From Adhaeribacter swui (lineage in GTDB: Bacteria > Bacteroidota > Bacteroidia > Cytophagales > Hymenobacteraceae): DNA of 64,000 bases. The stretch is from the NCBI RefSeq assembly GCF_014217805.1, contig NZ_CP055156.1, forward strand, positions 5,896,585-5,960,584, given 5' to 3'. Below, piece by piece: positions 10,247-19,652 of the stretch. Made by a program: the position numbers and the translations under genes. Within the stretch, counting starts at the first letter, position 1; every line of letters starts with the position of its first letter. The notes below the pieces were generated by a model that searched no databases, was not told the DNA's origin, and worked only from the letters and a program-made list of their open reading frames with translations.

Positions 10247-11209
10247 TTACAGCTTTTTTAAATTTTCGTATTCTTGGCGGGTAACTTTAAAAACTGTTCC
10301 GTGTCGCACGCCCGCCGGAAAAGTAATTTTAGCTGAAACATCCGTCCAGTTTTTTAAATCCGGCGAGGTAACGGCGCCCATTTTGCCTTCAGTATATTTA
10401 TCGAAATACACCATCCAGTTTTTGCCTAATTTTAAAGCAGTAGGTCCTTCGGCCCAGTATTTACCGGTAATGGGTGGTCCGGCGGCACTGTAAGGCCCCG
10501 TCAGGTTTTTGCTCCGGGCAATCCGCAGATTCTTCCGGGGTGGTTCCCGGGTTTCATCTTTCAAAAACATCAGGTATTCGGTACCATTGGGTACAATGGT
10601 GGCATCAATTACGTTAAACCCTGGTTCGTATAACAGTTGGGTCGGACTAAATTTTTTAAAATCGGCGGTAGTGGTATAATACATCCGGTGATTGTACCCG
10701 TTTTCTTCTTTCGATTGGGTTTCCGGGTACAAACCGGTAATGGTAGTGGCCCAGTAGATAATGTATTGCTTTTGCCTGGGATCATAAGTTATTTCGGGAG
10801 CCCAACTGTTGCGGGCGCCTGCTTCGTGCTCCATCACCGGAATATACTGCTGCTCCGACCAATGAATTAAATCCGGAGAATTGGCATACCCAATTCCTTT
10901 GGCGTTCCAACTCACCGTCCAGACCATGTGGAACAAGTTATCCGGCCCTTTAATAATGCAGGGATCACGCAAGAGTTTATCCGGACTAAGCTGGGGTTTT
11001 AGAAAGATACTGTCGTTTTTTAAAGCCGACCAATGCAGGCCGTCGGTGCTGGCAGCAAAATGTAATCCGTCGCCGTTACCTTTAAAATATGCAAACAGCA
11101 AGGCTTCGTTTTTTGCTAGCTCCTGCGCCTGAACCTTAAACAAGACAGTAATAGTAAGAATAAAGCTTATAAAGGGTACAAAGAATATAATTTTTAAAAA
11201 ATTAGTCAT
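10247..11209 (-). CDS. GH43-like five-bladed propeller glycosidase
   Basis: Predicted extracytoplasmic glycoside hydrolase, 320 aa with an N-terminal signal/anchor (1-29, ending VQAQ). The pattern of the GH43/GH32 superfamily is visible. An early Asp lies in LLRDPCIIK (about residue 82), a second Asp in NVIDATIVPNG (about 202), and a Glu in YWAEGPTAL (about 250), placed like the base, pKa modulator and acid of that clan. Other blade motifs are HMVWTVSW, NSWAPEI and YIIYWATT. Known members act on arabinan, arabinoxylan or galactan side chains; the specificity here is not readable. It is the next-to-last gene of the locus, 75 bp after the PAP2-like gene, and would trim oligosaccharides produced by the GH9 enzyme. 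Its first codons (MTNFLK) and the DNA beneath them resemble the start of the PAP2-like gene. Confidence 0.8.
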   Translation of the reverse strand: MTNFLKIIFFVPFISFILTITVLFKVQAQELAKNEALLFAYFKGNGDGLHFAASTDGLHWSALKNDSIFLKPQLSPDKLLRDPCIIKGPDNLFHMVWTVSWNAKGIGYANSPDLIHWSEQQYIPVMEHEAGARNSWAPEITYDPRQKQYIIYWATTITGLYPETQSKEENGYNHRMYYTTTADFKKFSPTQLLYEPGFNVIDATIVPNGTEYLMFLKDETREPPRKNLRIARSKNLTGPYSAAGPPITGKYWAEGPTALKLGKNWMVYFDKYTEGKMGAVTSPDLKNWTDVSAKITFPAGVRHGTVFKVTRQEYENLKKL

Positions 11210-11284
11210 TCTAATAAGTAAGTTAAATTGCGAAAGATAACTTATTTATCAGATTTACCAATTCTACAATTTGGCTAAACGCAA

Positions 11285-12622
11285 CTATTTGGTTTTGGCC
11301 GCGGCTAATGTACCTGGCTTTTTATTTACCTTATTTACTACCCACTCGCCCACCTGTAAACCTTGCAAACGGCCATTATCGATGGCATCGCGAAAGTGAA
11401 TACCGCCATAAAACCGCGAAATACCGGCTTCATCGGCTGCCTGTTGAAAAGACTTAAACTCCCGGGCGGGCAAACCAAACCGCACTTCTACGGTATCGAT
11501 ATATTTAAAATTATCGCCTAAGTAATGCGTTAAAACCACCGCGGCCGCCGACGAAATAGTAGAATGGCCGCTTAAATATTCCGGAAAAGGTGGCGTTTGC
11601 AGAAGGGGTTTCCATTGCGGATCAATGTATTTGCGGATGGCCGTTTCCGGGCGAATGCGATTACTCCGGAATTTCTCGTCCCAGCAAGCTAAAAAACCGT
11701 CCATCAACGAAATAGAAACCAAGGTATTTATTTGCATGGCTTTGGCAAAAGGCACTTGGGCTTGTTGGCAGGCAATACCCGTAATCCCTAGCCAATGCGC
11801 TCCCGGTGATATTTTTTTCATGCCCACCAGCATGTGCCCGTTATCTTGCAACGCAAACGGATTGCAATCCCAGAAAGCCGCAACTTCCCGGTGGTCCTTG
11901 GGCAAGTCAACCCCTTCCTGGTAACATTCCTGCATCAATTTAAAAAACGCCGACGTTTTATCTGTGGAAAAAGCCACTGGAGGCGCGGGTTTAAACTGCA
12001 CGCAGGTATCCAGGGTAAACGAACGAATGGTGTTAAAATAAGGCTCTACCGGAGCAAAATAGCCGGGCGGTGTTGGGTACCAAGTACCATCCTGGTTTGA
12101 GGGCGTATACCGGGGATAATTACTGATGCGGTTGTATTTATCGGCTTTGGCATAGGCCAGCATATTTTTACTGATAGCCTGGGCATAATTTAACGAAGCG
12201 GTAATTACTTCTTCCGAAATGCCTTGCTGGCGACAAGAGTATAGGAATTGCTGTTCGTACTTATCTAACAAAGTGCCCGAAGGTTGCATCTTTTTGGCCG
12301 TTTCCATCATGGCCAATAAAGCGCTTAACTGGTACGAATAACCAGTTACCGCCGGTTTTTCTATTTGGGGGTATTTATTTAATATTCCGTGCATGTTGGG
12401 GCTGGCGCTATCATTTTGCGCCACTACCTCGTAACCGGCCAGACAAGCGTAAGAAAAAAAGCGGGCCGCCAAGGGCGGATTGGTAACATCGTGCACCATA
12501 ATATCCGTCATCTCGGCCAACACTTGGCTAATTTGCTGACTTTTAAACTGCGGTTCCGCTTGTTTCGGGGCGCATCCAAAAAGGAAAGTTAATGCAACAA
12601 GAAATTTTAAAAAATTTGTCAT
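11285..12622 (-). CDS. PAP2/vanadium-dependent haloperoxidase-like lipoprotein
   Basis: Helical-bundle protein of 445 aa with a lipoprotein signal (LTFLFGC, Cys about 17), so probably membrane-anchored outside the cytoplasm. The full oxyanion-binding signature of the PAP2/vanadium haloperoxidase superfamily is present. K-x6-RP occurs in KFRSNRIRPETA (about 317), the SGH motif in PEYLSGHSTIS (about 352), and SR-x5-H in SRFYGGIHFRD (about 403). The family includes acid phosphatases and vanadate-dependent haloperoxidases. The length and two-part helical layout favour the haloperoxidase-like branch, but the sequence alone does not separate the activities. It lies 115 bp after the ASPIC-domain gene on the same strand within the glycan locus. 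The role in glycan use is unknown; oxidation or dephosphorylation of a surface substrate are both possible. Confidence 0.8.
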   Translation of the reverse strand: MTNFLKFLVALTFLFGCAPKQAEPQFKSQQISQVLAEMTDIMVHDVTNPPLAARFFSYACLAGYEVVAQNDSASPNMHGILNKYPQIEKPAVTGYSYQLSALLAMMETAKKMQPSGTLLDKYEQQFLYSCRQQGISEEVITASLNYAQAISKNMLAYAKADKYNRISNYPRYTPSNQDGTWYPTPPGYFAPVEPYFNTIRSFTLDTCVQFKPAPPVAFSTDKTSAFFKLMQECYQEGVDLPKDHREVAAFWDCNPFALQDNGHMLVGMKKISPGAHWLGITGIACQQAQVPFAKAMQINTLVSISLMDGFLACWDEKFRSNRIRPETAIRKYIDPQWKPLLQTPPFPEYLSGHSTISSAAAVVLTHYLGDNFKYIDTVEVRFGLPAREFKSFQQAADEAGISRFYGGIHFRDAIDNGRLQGLQVGEWVVNKVNKKPGTLAAAKTK

Positions 12623-12737
12623 TTAAGCAATCAGTACAAGTAAAATTCTGAAGCCTGTATAATTAAATTTACCGGATTCTGCAGCCTTAAAGATACTAGT
12701 TTATTTGCAATCAATAATTTAAGACTTCATTCCGGGC

Positions 12738-15700
12738 TTACTTTTTTGCGGTAATAACCGGCGTTTTCCTATTTAACTTATAAGCCATAATGGGTTGTTG
12801 ATTTACCCCCACCAACATAGTTCCGTTTACCGTTATAATATTTCGTACATCGCCGCGTAACTGCAAACCCGATTGTGGCTGCGGCACATAGGCAAATTTC
12901 CCATACCCCAATCCTTGTAACAACACGCCATAATTGGCATCGGCTTTCCCAAACCGTAACCGGGCCTGGTTCTGATTACCGGCCAGCAACACATCTAATT
13001 GGCCATCGTGGTTATAATCCAAAGTACTGATAGCGTAAACCGGGGCAAACTGCGCTTCTATGGGCAAGGTAACTGGTTGCCAGGTATGTTGCGGACTGCT
13101 CAAAAACAAACTGGTGCTTAACCAATTAGCCTTTAACTTATTAGCGCCTTGTAGTTCTTCCGGGGTAAAGATATCCGATAAGCCGGCATCGGCGTAGCTT
13201 TTGTAATCCGGGAAGCGGGTGCGCATCATGCTGATTTGGTCGAGTAACTCGTCGCGACTCACGTAAGGGTAACTCTTACCTTGCAGGTACAAGCACAAAA
13301 TCGGATCTACCGAACCATTATCGTCAAAATCTTTGTAAACTAATTCGGCGGGTTGTTTTTCCGTAGCTTTACACTGGCTGTTAAGTCCCAGGTTGCCAAT
13401 AAGCAAATCGGGCTGTTGATCCTGATTAAAATCACCCACGACCAGCTTGTTCCACCAGCCCCGGTACGATTTTGTAAAAAACCTTGAGGTATTATCGGTG
13501 AGCTTGCCGTTTTTATTACTAAACACCGTTACCGGTAGCCACTCCCCCACCACCACCAATTCTGGCGTTTTATCCTGGTTTAAATCCACCCAGGCAGCAT
13601 CCGTAATTAAACCCAAACGTGCGAGTTGGGGCGCTATATTTCCGGTTTGGTCGGTGAACTGGCCCTTACCATTATTTATTAAAACGTAACTGCGGGGCGC
13701 TTCGGGGTACCGGCCCGGAATAACCCGGCCACCTACAAACAGATCCATGGCTCCATCGTGGTTGATATCGCTGGCCCGCACGCAACTGGTACTGGTAAGC
13801 ATAACCGGTAAAGCTTGTTCGCTTTTTTTAAAATTTCCGGTTCCATCACCTAAATACAGGCGGTCTTGGAGTAAAGGGTCGTCCGGTGTAAAGTTATTGT
13901 AGCCTCCGCTGCACACGTACAAGTCCAGTTTATTATCCTGGTTTACATCTACAAACAAAGCGTCTACGTCCTCGCTGTTCTTATCCGAAGCAAAATCCGG
14001 GTTGGGCTTCAGAATAAACTTACCACTTTTTTGCTGCAGGTATAATTGGCTGGCTTGTCCGGCACTGCCGCCAACAAATACATCTTCTAAACCATCGCCA
14101 TTTACATCGGCTTTTACCAGGCAAGGGCCACTAAAAGACAAAGGATTTACTAAAAGCGGCTGCCGTTTAAAATCGTTTAGGTTATTGGATTGATGCGTAA
14201 AAGCAAACGGCGAAGATACTGCTTGAAAAACAGGAGAAGTTTTTTCCGGAACTGGTACGTAACGGTTTAGGGCATCGCTTTCCTTTAAATTTAGTACCTG
14301 ATTAACTTTAACCTGGCGCAATACCTGCTGCTTACCACTTTGCCAAACTACCCGCACCGAATCTACCTTGGTGCTGGCTCCTAAACCTACGTGCAGCACC
14401 GGCGATACACTCGACTGAAATCCGCGGGAAGGCATTTGCTCTAAATATTGTTTTTTGCCTTGAGCATACACCCATATTTTTGCTCCTATGCCGGCTGTAT
14501 TTTTACCGCTGCCTTGTAGCTTAAGCTGTAAATAATTATTTTTTAAAAATTTCTCATTGTGATTCTGGTAAATAAAAGCCGGTTGGTTTACGTTATTCAC
14601 CACCAAATCCAAATCGCCGTCATTATCCAGGTCGGCGTAAGCGGCGCCATTGCTGTTAGAAGGTTTATTTAAACCCCAAGCCCAGCTTTTATTCTGAAAC
14701 TGCACGCCATTGGTATTCTGAAAAACATAGTTTACCACGTTCGATGCAGGCATGCTTTTTACCAGCGCCATCATATCTTGCTCGCTTACATTGCCGGCTT
14801 TTTGCTGCAAGAAATCGCCCCGGTACTTAATAAAATCCATGTTGGTAAAGTCGCGCAGAAAACCGTTGGTAACAAAAAGATCTTTCCAGCCATCGTTGTC
14901 GTAATCCGCAATTAAGGGTGCCCAGCTCCAGTCGGTGTTGGATATACCGCTTAACTGGCCCACTTCGCTAAAGGTACCATCGCCGTTATTGAGTTGCAGC
15001 ATGTTGCGCATGTACTGGTAATGAAACCCGACCCGTAAAAAGAGATTAAAATGTTCGTAGTTATCCGGGGCAAACAACAGCTTCTGCCGCCGGTTATCTT
15101 CGGGCAGCATATCCAGGGTAACAATATCAGCTAGCGCATCATTATTTAAATCGGCTACATCATTGCCCATGGAGTAGATGGGCGTATGCCCAATGCCGGA
15201 TTTTAATTTGTCGGTAAAGGTGCCATTGCCATTATTAATGTACAGGTAATCGGGGGCCGAATAATCGTTAGAAACGTAAATATCGGGCCAGCCATCCTGG
15301 TTGATGTCAGCCACTCCGGCGCCTAAGCCGTAAGTAAAGGCCGAGTTGACAAAACCGGCTTTATCGGAAATATCTTTAAAATGCCCCTTATCGTTTTGAA
15401 ATAATTTCACCCGCATGTTGGGCTCCGGGTGTTTTTTAATCTCCGCAATGGTAATATCGTCGAGGTTGCGAAATAACTGCGGATTATGGTTCAGCAGAAA
15501 TAAATCCAGGTCATTATCCCGGTCGTAGTCGAAAAAGGTAGCGTGGGTACTGAAAGAAGAATCGGCCAATCCATATTCCCGAGCTTGCTCCAGAAAACGT
15601 GGATTACCACTCGCATCCGGCCCCTGGTTGATAAATAGTTCGTTTATTCGGGCTTCGGGGGGCATGTTTCCGGAGTAGCAAACGTAAATATCCAATAGGT

Positions 15701-16124
15701 TATCCCCGTTCACATCGGCCATGGTCACCCCGGTTTTCCAGGTTTGGGGCCGGCCGGTCACCCCTGCTTGTTCGGTAACATCGTTAAACTGCAGGTTGCC
15801 TTTATTTAGGTACAAGCGGTTGGGTGTCATGTTACCCGTAAAGTAAATATCCTGTAAACCGTCGTTGTTTAGGTCGCCTATTGCTACGCCACCACCGTTG
15901 TAAAAGTACTGGTACATCAGCACATTGCCGTACATACTTTCGGTTAAAGAATTGGTAAAATGTACGTTGGTTTTTTCGGGCGCTAATAACGTAAATAATG
16001 GATTCTGAGGTACCTCCTGCTGGGTATTACGATCGGCTAAACTTTGCTCCTTTTTGGTACAACTACTTAAAAAGCCAACAATGCTTAATAAAACTAAAAA
16101 GGAGCTACGACTACTAAACGGCAT
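12738..16124 (-). CDS. FG-GAP/VCBS-repeat lipoprotein with ASPIC/UnbV domain (CRTAC1-like)
   Basis: Surface-type protein of 1128 aa with a lipoprotein signal (VGFLSSC, Cys about 22). It is built of repeated calcium-binding-like propeller blades with the pattern DLNNDGLQDIYFTGN, DVNGDNLLDIYV and DYDNDGWKDLFVTNG through the first 500 or so residues. An ASPIC/UnbV domain follows (about 545-611, IGAKIWVYAQGKKQYLEQM), then a second set of blades (for example DVNGDGLEDVFVGGSAG and DINHDGAMDLFVGG) to near the C terminus. Such proteins are thought to bind ligands or mediate surface contact; no enzymatic function is established. It lies 145 bp after the GH9 gene, beyond a hairpin, so it may start a separate transcript. 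A pairing with PAP2/haloperoxidase-like genes seems recurrent in Bacteroidota from memory, which should be checked. Confidence 0.88.
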   Translation of the reverse strand: MPFSSRSSFLVLLSIVGFLSSCTKKEQSLADRNTQQEVPQNPLFTLLAPEKTNVHFTNSLTESMYGNVLMYQYFYNGGGVAIGDLNNDGLQDIYFTGNMTPNRLYLNKGNLQFNDVTEQAGVTGRPQTWKTGVTMADVNGDNLLDIYVCYSGNMPPEARINELFINQGPDASGNPRFLEQAREYGLADSSFSTHATFFDYDRDNDLDLFLLNHNPQLFRNLDDITIAEIKKHPEPNMRVKLFQNDKGHFKDISDKAGFVNSAFTYGLGAGVADINQDGWPDIYVSNDYSAPDYLYINNGNGTFTDKLKSGIGHTPIYSMGNDVADLNNDALADIVTLDMLPEDNRRQKLLFAPDNYEHFNLFLRVGFHYQYMRNMLQLNNGDGTFSEVGQLSGISNTDWSWAPLIADYDNDGWKDLFVTNGFLRDFTNMDFIKYRGDFLQQKAGNVSEQDMMALVKSMPASNVVNYVFQNTNGVQFQNKSWAWGLNKPSNSNGAAYADLDNDGDLDLVVNNVNQPAFIYQNHNEKFLKNNYLQLKLQGSGKNTAGIGAKIWVYAQGKKQYLEQMPSRGFQSSVSPVLHVGLGASTKVDSVRVVWQSGKQQVLRQVKVNQVLNLKESDALNRYVPVPEKTSPVFQAVSSPFAFTHQSNNLNDFKRQPLLVNPLSFSGPCLVKADVNGDGLEDVFVGGSAGQASQLYLQQKSGKFILKPNPDFASDKNSEDVDALFVDVNQDNKLDLYVCSGGYNNFTPDDPLLQDRLYLGDGTGNFKKSEQALPVMLTSTSCVRASDINHDGAMDLFVGGRVIPGRYPEAPRSYVLINNGKGQFTDQTGNIAPQLARLGLITDAAWVDLNQDKTPELVVVGEWLPVTVFSNKNGKLTDNTSRFFTKSYRGWWNKLVVGDFNQDQQPDLLIGNLGLNSQCKATEKQPAELVYKDFDDNGSVDPILCLYLQGKSYPYVSRDELLDQISMMRTRFPDYKSYADAGLSDIFTPEELQGANKLKANWLSTSLFLSSPQHTWQPVTLPIEAQFAPVYAISTLDYNHDGQLDVLLAGNQNQARLRFGKADANYGVLLQGLGYGKFAYVPQPQSGLQLRGDVRNIITVNGTMLVGVNQQPIMAYKLNRKTPVITAKK

Positions 16125-16199
16125 TAAAAATCAGATAATTCGGGTTTCTTCTTTGCTAAATACTTTTCTGGACGGATTAATTCCCCGGAGCCGCTATAT

Positions 16200-16240
16200 A
16201 AATATACCCCTGATTGCGCGGATGAACCAGGGGTATATTT
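16200..16240. terminator. Hairpin after the GH9 gene
   Basis: A perfect 13-bp inverted repeat (16200-16212 with 16228-16240) with a 15-nt loop, 30 bp beyond the GH9 stop codon and next to an A/T palindrome (16238-16264). It is a probable terminator separating GH9 from the ASPIC gene. Confidence 0.6.
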
Positions 16241-16269
16241 TTAAAATTTTAAATTTTTAAATTTCTGGA

Positions 16270-18063
16270 TTACTTGGTGGCAACAGTACCTATTTGATTC
16301 TGTAAAGCATCGATTGCCGAAGCTAAGTACACAAACGGGGAATTCCAATTAATGGCAATTTCGTTGGAAGCGTAAGAGCAATCGTGGTCAATATACACCT
16401 CATCAGGCGATGTGGCGGTGTAGCCCGCGCATTTATCTTGTTCTTTGGCACGGGCGTTGGTGCCACCAGATAGTAAACCAGGTACAGGTTCCTCCACGCC
16501 ATCCGCTACGGAAAGCCGATGGTGCGGGTGCATGGTAGATTTCTTCCCGAAACCGGTTAAAAACGAATAGCCCACGGCATTGCGGCCCAACAAGTAATCG
16601 AGGTTCCCGAGTGCTCCTTGCAGGTATTTTTTGTCTGAAGTTAATTTATAAGCCTGAATCAGAGCAATCCCTTGGTTAGCCGCTACCGCACTGCTGCCCC
16701 AAATGTAATCTTTTTCGGTTTTACCCATTACTGTACGGTAGGTTCGCTCGGCGGCACCCGCTAATAAATCATCGGCGAACTGCACCAATTGCTTTTGTAT
16801 ACCCGGTACATCTTTTTGCGCTATCGGCGTTAGATTCTTGTTAAACCGGGCAAGCGTATAATAACCGAGCATTTTTACCTGCGGCCACGAAGGTAGGGTA
16901 AGCTGGTCAGCGGTGTTAATTTTAGCGGCAGTGTAGTAAGAGTCTTTTTTGGTAGTTACGTATAATTCGGCACCGGCCCAGGTAAGTTCGTCGTTAAATT
17001 CGCGGTCGCCGTAAGCGCCGGTGGTTACTTTGGGCTCAAACTGCTTGTTCATGGCTTCCTGGTCGTAAACTACGTTCGGGTTCTTTTGGGCCCACTCCCA
17101 GGCTTTTACCGCCGCATTTAAGCAAGAATCCGAAAGACCCGGAAGTTCTCGGTTAAAGTTTTTATAAATCCGGCTGGCCTGGGCCATAACGGCAGCAAAA
17201 TCTAAAGTTGCGGCGGTACCTTTTTGTACTACGTAGCGGGGTTTAACAGCTTTATCCGGCATAATCATCCCATCGAAAGCGGCATTGGTTAATTTATGGT
17301 ATACGCCGCCATCGTTCGGGTCTTGCATAGTCAGCATCCAGCGTAAGTTCCAGAGCACTTCGTCCAGAATATCGGGCACCTGATTGGTGCTTTCGGGAAT
17401 ATTTAATTTTTGGGTTTTAAAGTATGCCGAAAAATCTTCGTAAGCCGAGAGTAAAGTACCCATGGTAATGCCGCTGTTCACAATATATTTATTGTAATCG
17501 CCGGCATCATACCAACCCCGCGGCGAGGCGATTACCGTACCGGCTGGTCGCTGCGTCGAAACCGCCGATGGATGTACCTGAACTTCGTTATCAGTTTTAG
17601 CGTGACCTGCGGGCCGGTGCCATTTACCCGCATATTTTTCGGGCAACTCCGTAGAAACCCGCTGATAATAAAAACCTTTTAAAGAAGCCGCCGCTACCGC
17701 TTTATGTACGTCTTTCTGGATTTGAAAAGAATACGAGGAACCTACTCCCGGAATATCTACTACGTAATTGCCATTGGTTTTAAAAGCGCTAAAATCAGCT
17801 ATTCGGGTAGGCTTTTTAGAAAATTCGCCGGGTTTGCTGGGGGTTAATTTACCGGTATAAACCGTTTTTTTACCATCCGGAGTTTTTACGTAAAAAGTAT
17901 TACTGGTAGGCTCGCCCACCACCACGGCTAGCTTTTCGGCCTGCGGGTAAAAACCAACCTGGTTCAGGCGAATATTTTCCGAAGATTGTTGAGCCTGGAG
18001 GGTAAAGGCAGGCACTAACAAAAGTAAACTCCCCCCAAATTTAAGTTTTTTAAATTTATTCAT
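16270..18063 (-). CDS. Glycoside hydrolase family 9 endoglucanase
   Basis: Secreted inverting beta-1,4-glucanase candidate of 597 aa with a signal peptide (1-24, ending LQAQ). Residues about 28-110 form the CelD-type Ig-like N-terminal domain (IRLNQVGFYPQAEKLAVV). The (alpha/alpha)6 barrel follows. The nucleophilic-water Asp pair is in GWYDAGDYNKYIVNSG (about 185), HPHHR is at about 513 and the catalytic acid Glu is in NEIAINWNSPFVY (about 566). All signature residues are intact and the length is typical. The family acts on cellulose, mixed-linkage glucan, xyloglucan or glucomannan; the domain set does not decide which. It sits after the surface glycan-binding protein on the same strand, with a terminator on each side, so it is probably its own transcript or is read through. 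It is the backbone-cleaving enzyme of this locus. Confidence 0.93.
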   Translation of the reverse strand: MNKFKKLKFGGSLLLLVPAFTLQAQQSSENIRLNQVGFYPQAEKLAVVVGEPTSNTFYVKTPDGKKTVYTGKLTPSKPGEFSKKPTRIADFSAFKTNGNYVVDIPGVGSSYSFQIQKDVHKAVAAASLKGFYYQRVSTELPEKYAGKWHRPAGHAKTDNEVQVHPSAVSTQRPAGTVIASPRGWYDAGDYNKYIVNSGITMGTLLSAYEDFSAYFKTQKLNIPESTNQVPDILDEVLWNLRWMLTMQDPNDGGVYHKLTNAAFDGMIMPDKAVKPRYVVQKGTAATLDFAAVMAQASRIYKNFNRELPGLSDSCLNAAVKAWEWAQKNPNVVYDQEAMNKQFEPKVTTGAYGDREFNDELTWAGAELYVTTKKDSYYTAAKINTADQLTLPSWPQVKMLGYYTLARFNKNLTPIAQKDVPGIQKQLVQFADDLLAGAAERTYRTVMGKTEKDYIWGSSAVAANQGIALIQAYKLTSDKKYLQGALGNLDYLLGRNAVGYSFLTGFGKKSTMHPHHRLSVADGVEEPVPGLLSGGTNARAKEQDKCAGYTATSPDEVYIDHDCSYASNEIAINWNSPFVYLASAIDALQNQIGTVATK

Positions 18064-18216
18064 ATTGAAACAAGGTTCTTCTGTATAAATAATGTATTCC
18101 GGAATATTATACCAAGTGGCTGATCAGGAAGGAAAAACAATATTCTTTAAAATTTTAAATTTTTCAACCGGTTAATTAGCACAAAGTATTCCTATTCAAT
18201 TAATACAAGCTAAAAA

Positions 18217-18252
18217 TAAACTAGCCTTGATTCATGTACCAAGGCTAGTTTA
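18217..18252. terminator. Terminator after the glycan-binding protein gene
   Basis: A perfect 13-bp inverted repeat (18217-18229 with 18240-18252) with a 10-nt loop, about 95 bp beyond the stop codon at 18346. It marks the likely end of the susC-susD-SGBP transcript. Confidence 0.6.
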
Positions 18253-18345
18253 CTATTTAGATAAAAGTAGCTAAACCGCAGCTTCTGTCTTTTACTAGTT
18301 GCACGGCTTGGTTAGCTAAAAATCAAATTTTTAAAAATTAGATTA

Positions 18346-19596
18346 CTACTTAGTAATATTTACAATCCGCATGTTATCAATGGCAATGGTAGCAGGTACA
18401 TCCGCCGAATTGGTATTGATAATTACTGCCCGGTAATTTTTTACGCCTGCTTTATTTCCTTTTAATAAATCGCCGTACTTCGCCAGTTTGGTGCTACCAT
18501 TTACTAAGTCTGCCAAAGGCACAGCCACGGTATACCAACGGCCATCGGTGCTCCGCACGAAATCTTTTAAATCAATGTTCGCGGTAATTTCTTTATCGGT
18601 GGCTTCTTGGGTCATTACCTGCAATTGAATTCCTTCTAATGCTGTATTAGCTACTGCTACTTCCATACGCGCTTCGAAATTGGCAATCGGATCTTCCGGG
18701 TTATAATTGGAAGCCGGATCAGTCGGGAAAATTTGGCCTCCTCCAAAATCCGCCAGGTTAATTACTTTGTCGTTAGACCAGCCATATGCCCCCGGAAGAC
18801 TCATATTCACTAAAGCAAATTTTCCTTCTAAGGGGTTAATGCCCGGTGCCGAGTTTGTGATATTGCTGGCCGGTATGCCCCAGCCAAATGGATTTTTATC
18901 GTCGAAGTTACTTACCATGCCCACACTGTATAACTTGGTCCGGGCGTTCGCTAAAGATTTACCACTTTCGGAGGTAACAATTACATCTCCTTTTGTTGGG
19001 TCAAAACCGGTTGGTACAGTAACCGTTAAAGATAAACCATCTGGTAAAGTTGAAAAATTAGTACCTGATACGCCACCCGGAAAAGTTACTTCTTTTACAA
19101 AATAAAAGTATTTGCCATACAAGGTTAAGGGTTCGCCGGCTTTTACATATTCATTGCTCATGGCTTGAATCTCTGGAACCGGGGGTAGAACGGTAAAGTC
19201 GAAGGTAGCATCTCCTTTGGAATTGCTCACTACTAATTTGTTCGAAACAGTAGCTGCGGTAGCCACAGTTGGCGTTTGCTCCGGAATACGAACCATCAGG
19301 TAATTCTTAGAAGCGTAAGCCGTGTTAAAAGAAGCACTATACCCGTTGAAAGTAATAGACCGGGTATTTTCTAAATTTTGCCCTTTAATAACAATAGTTG
19401 AGCCTAAAGTAGATTGCGTAAAAGTGCTATCGGCTTTGTTGGGATCCATAGAACGGATAGCCTCAATTACCGGTGCCGCTTTTGCCTCGGCTGGCGTGGT
19501 GGGATCATCCTCCTGGCATGAAAACAAGACTCCTGCTACCAGTAACAGCAGCAAGGAACTTAGGCGATTGATGGAAAAAATGGTAAACTTCTTCAT
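18346..19596 (-). CDS. Surface glycan-binding protein with IPT/TIG domains
   Basis: Lipoprotein of 416 aa (LLVAGVLFSC, Cys about 27) in the SusE/SusF position. Two IPT/TIG-like Ig domains are visible. The first (about residues 60-138) has LGSTIVIKGQNLENTRSITFNG; the second (about 140-225) has AGEPLTLYGKYFYFVKEVTFPGG. The C-terminal half (about 228-416) is a beta-sandwich with a carbohydrate-binding-module-like ending (RMEVAVANTALEGIQLQVM, then NYRAVIINTN and AIDNMRIVN). Such proteins capture polysaccharide at the outer surface beside SusCD; there is no catalytic motif. It follows susD by 56 bp with a hairpin in the gap, so its expression may be lower than that of susCD. The assignment rests on position, lipobox and IPT pattern. 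Confidence 0.88.
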   Translation of the reverse strand: MKKFTIFSINRLSSLLLLLVAGVLFSCQEDDPTTPAEAKAAPVIEAIRSMDPNKADSTFTQSTLGSTIVIKGQNLENTRSITFNGYSASFNTAYASKNYLMVRIPEQTPTVATAATVSNKLVVSNSKGDATFDFTVLPPVPEIQAMSNEYVKAGEPLTLYGKYFYFVKEVTFPGGVSGTNFSTLPDGLSLTVTVPTGFDPTKGDVIVTSESGKSLANARTKLYSVGMVSNFDDKNPFGWGIPASNITNSAPGINPLEGKFALVNMSLPGAYGWSNDKVINLADFGGGQIFPTDPASNYNPEDPIANFEARMEVAVANTALEGIQLQVMTQEATDKEITANIDLKDFVRSTDGRWYTVAVPLADLVNGSTKLAKYGDLLKGNKAGVKNYRAVIINTNSADVPATIAIDNMRIVNITK

Positions 19597-19612
19597 ATAT
19601 CATTTATTTTAC

Positions 19613-19641
19613 CGGTCTGCCTTGAGTTATAAGGCAGACCG
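19613..19641. terminator. Hairpin in the susD-SGBP gap (attenuator or processing site)
   Basis: A perfect GC-rich 11-bp stem (19613-19623 with 19631-19641) with a 7-nt loop fills the 56-bp gap between susD and the surface glycan-binding protein gene. It could partially terminate or stabilise the 3' end of the susCD message. Confidence 0.65.
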
Positions 19642-19652
19642 ATTATTAGCTT

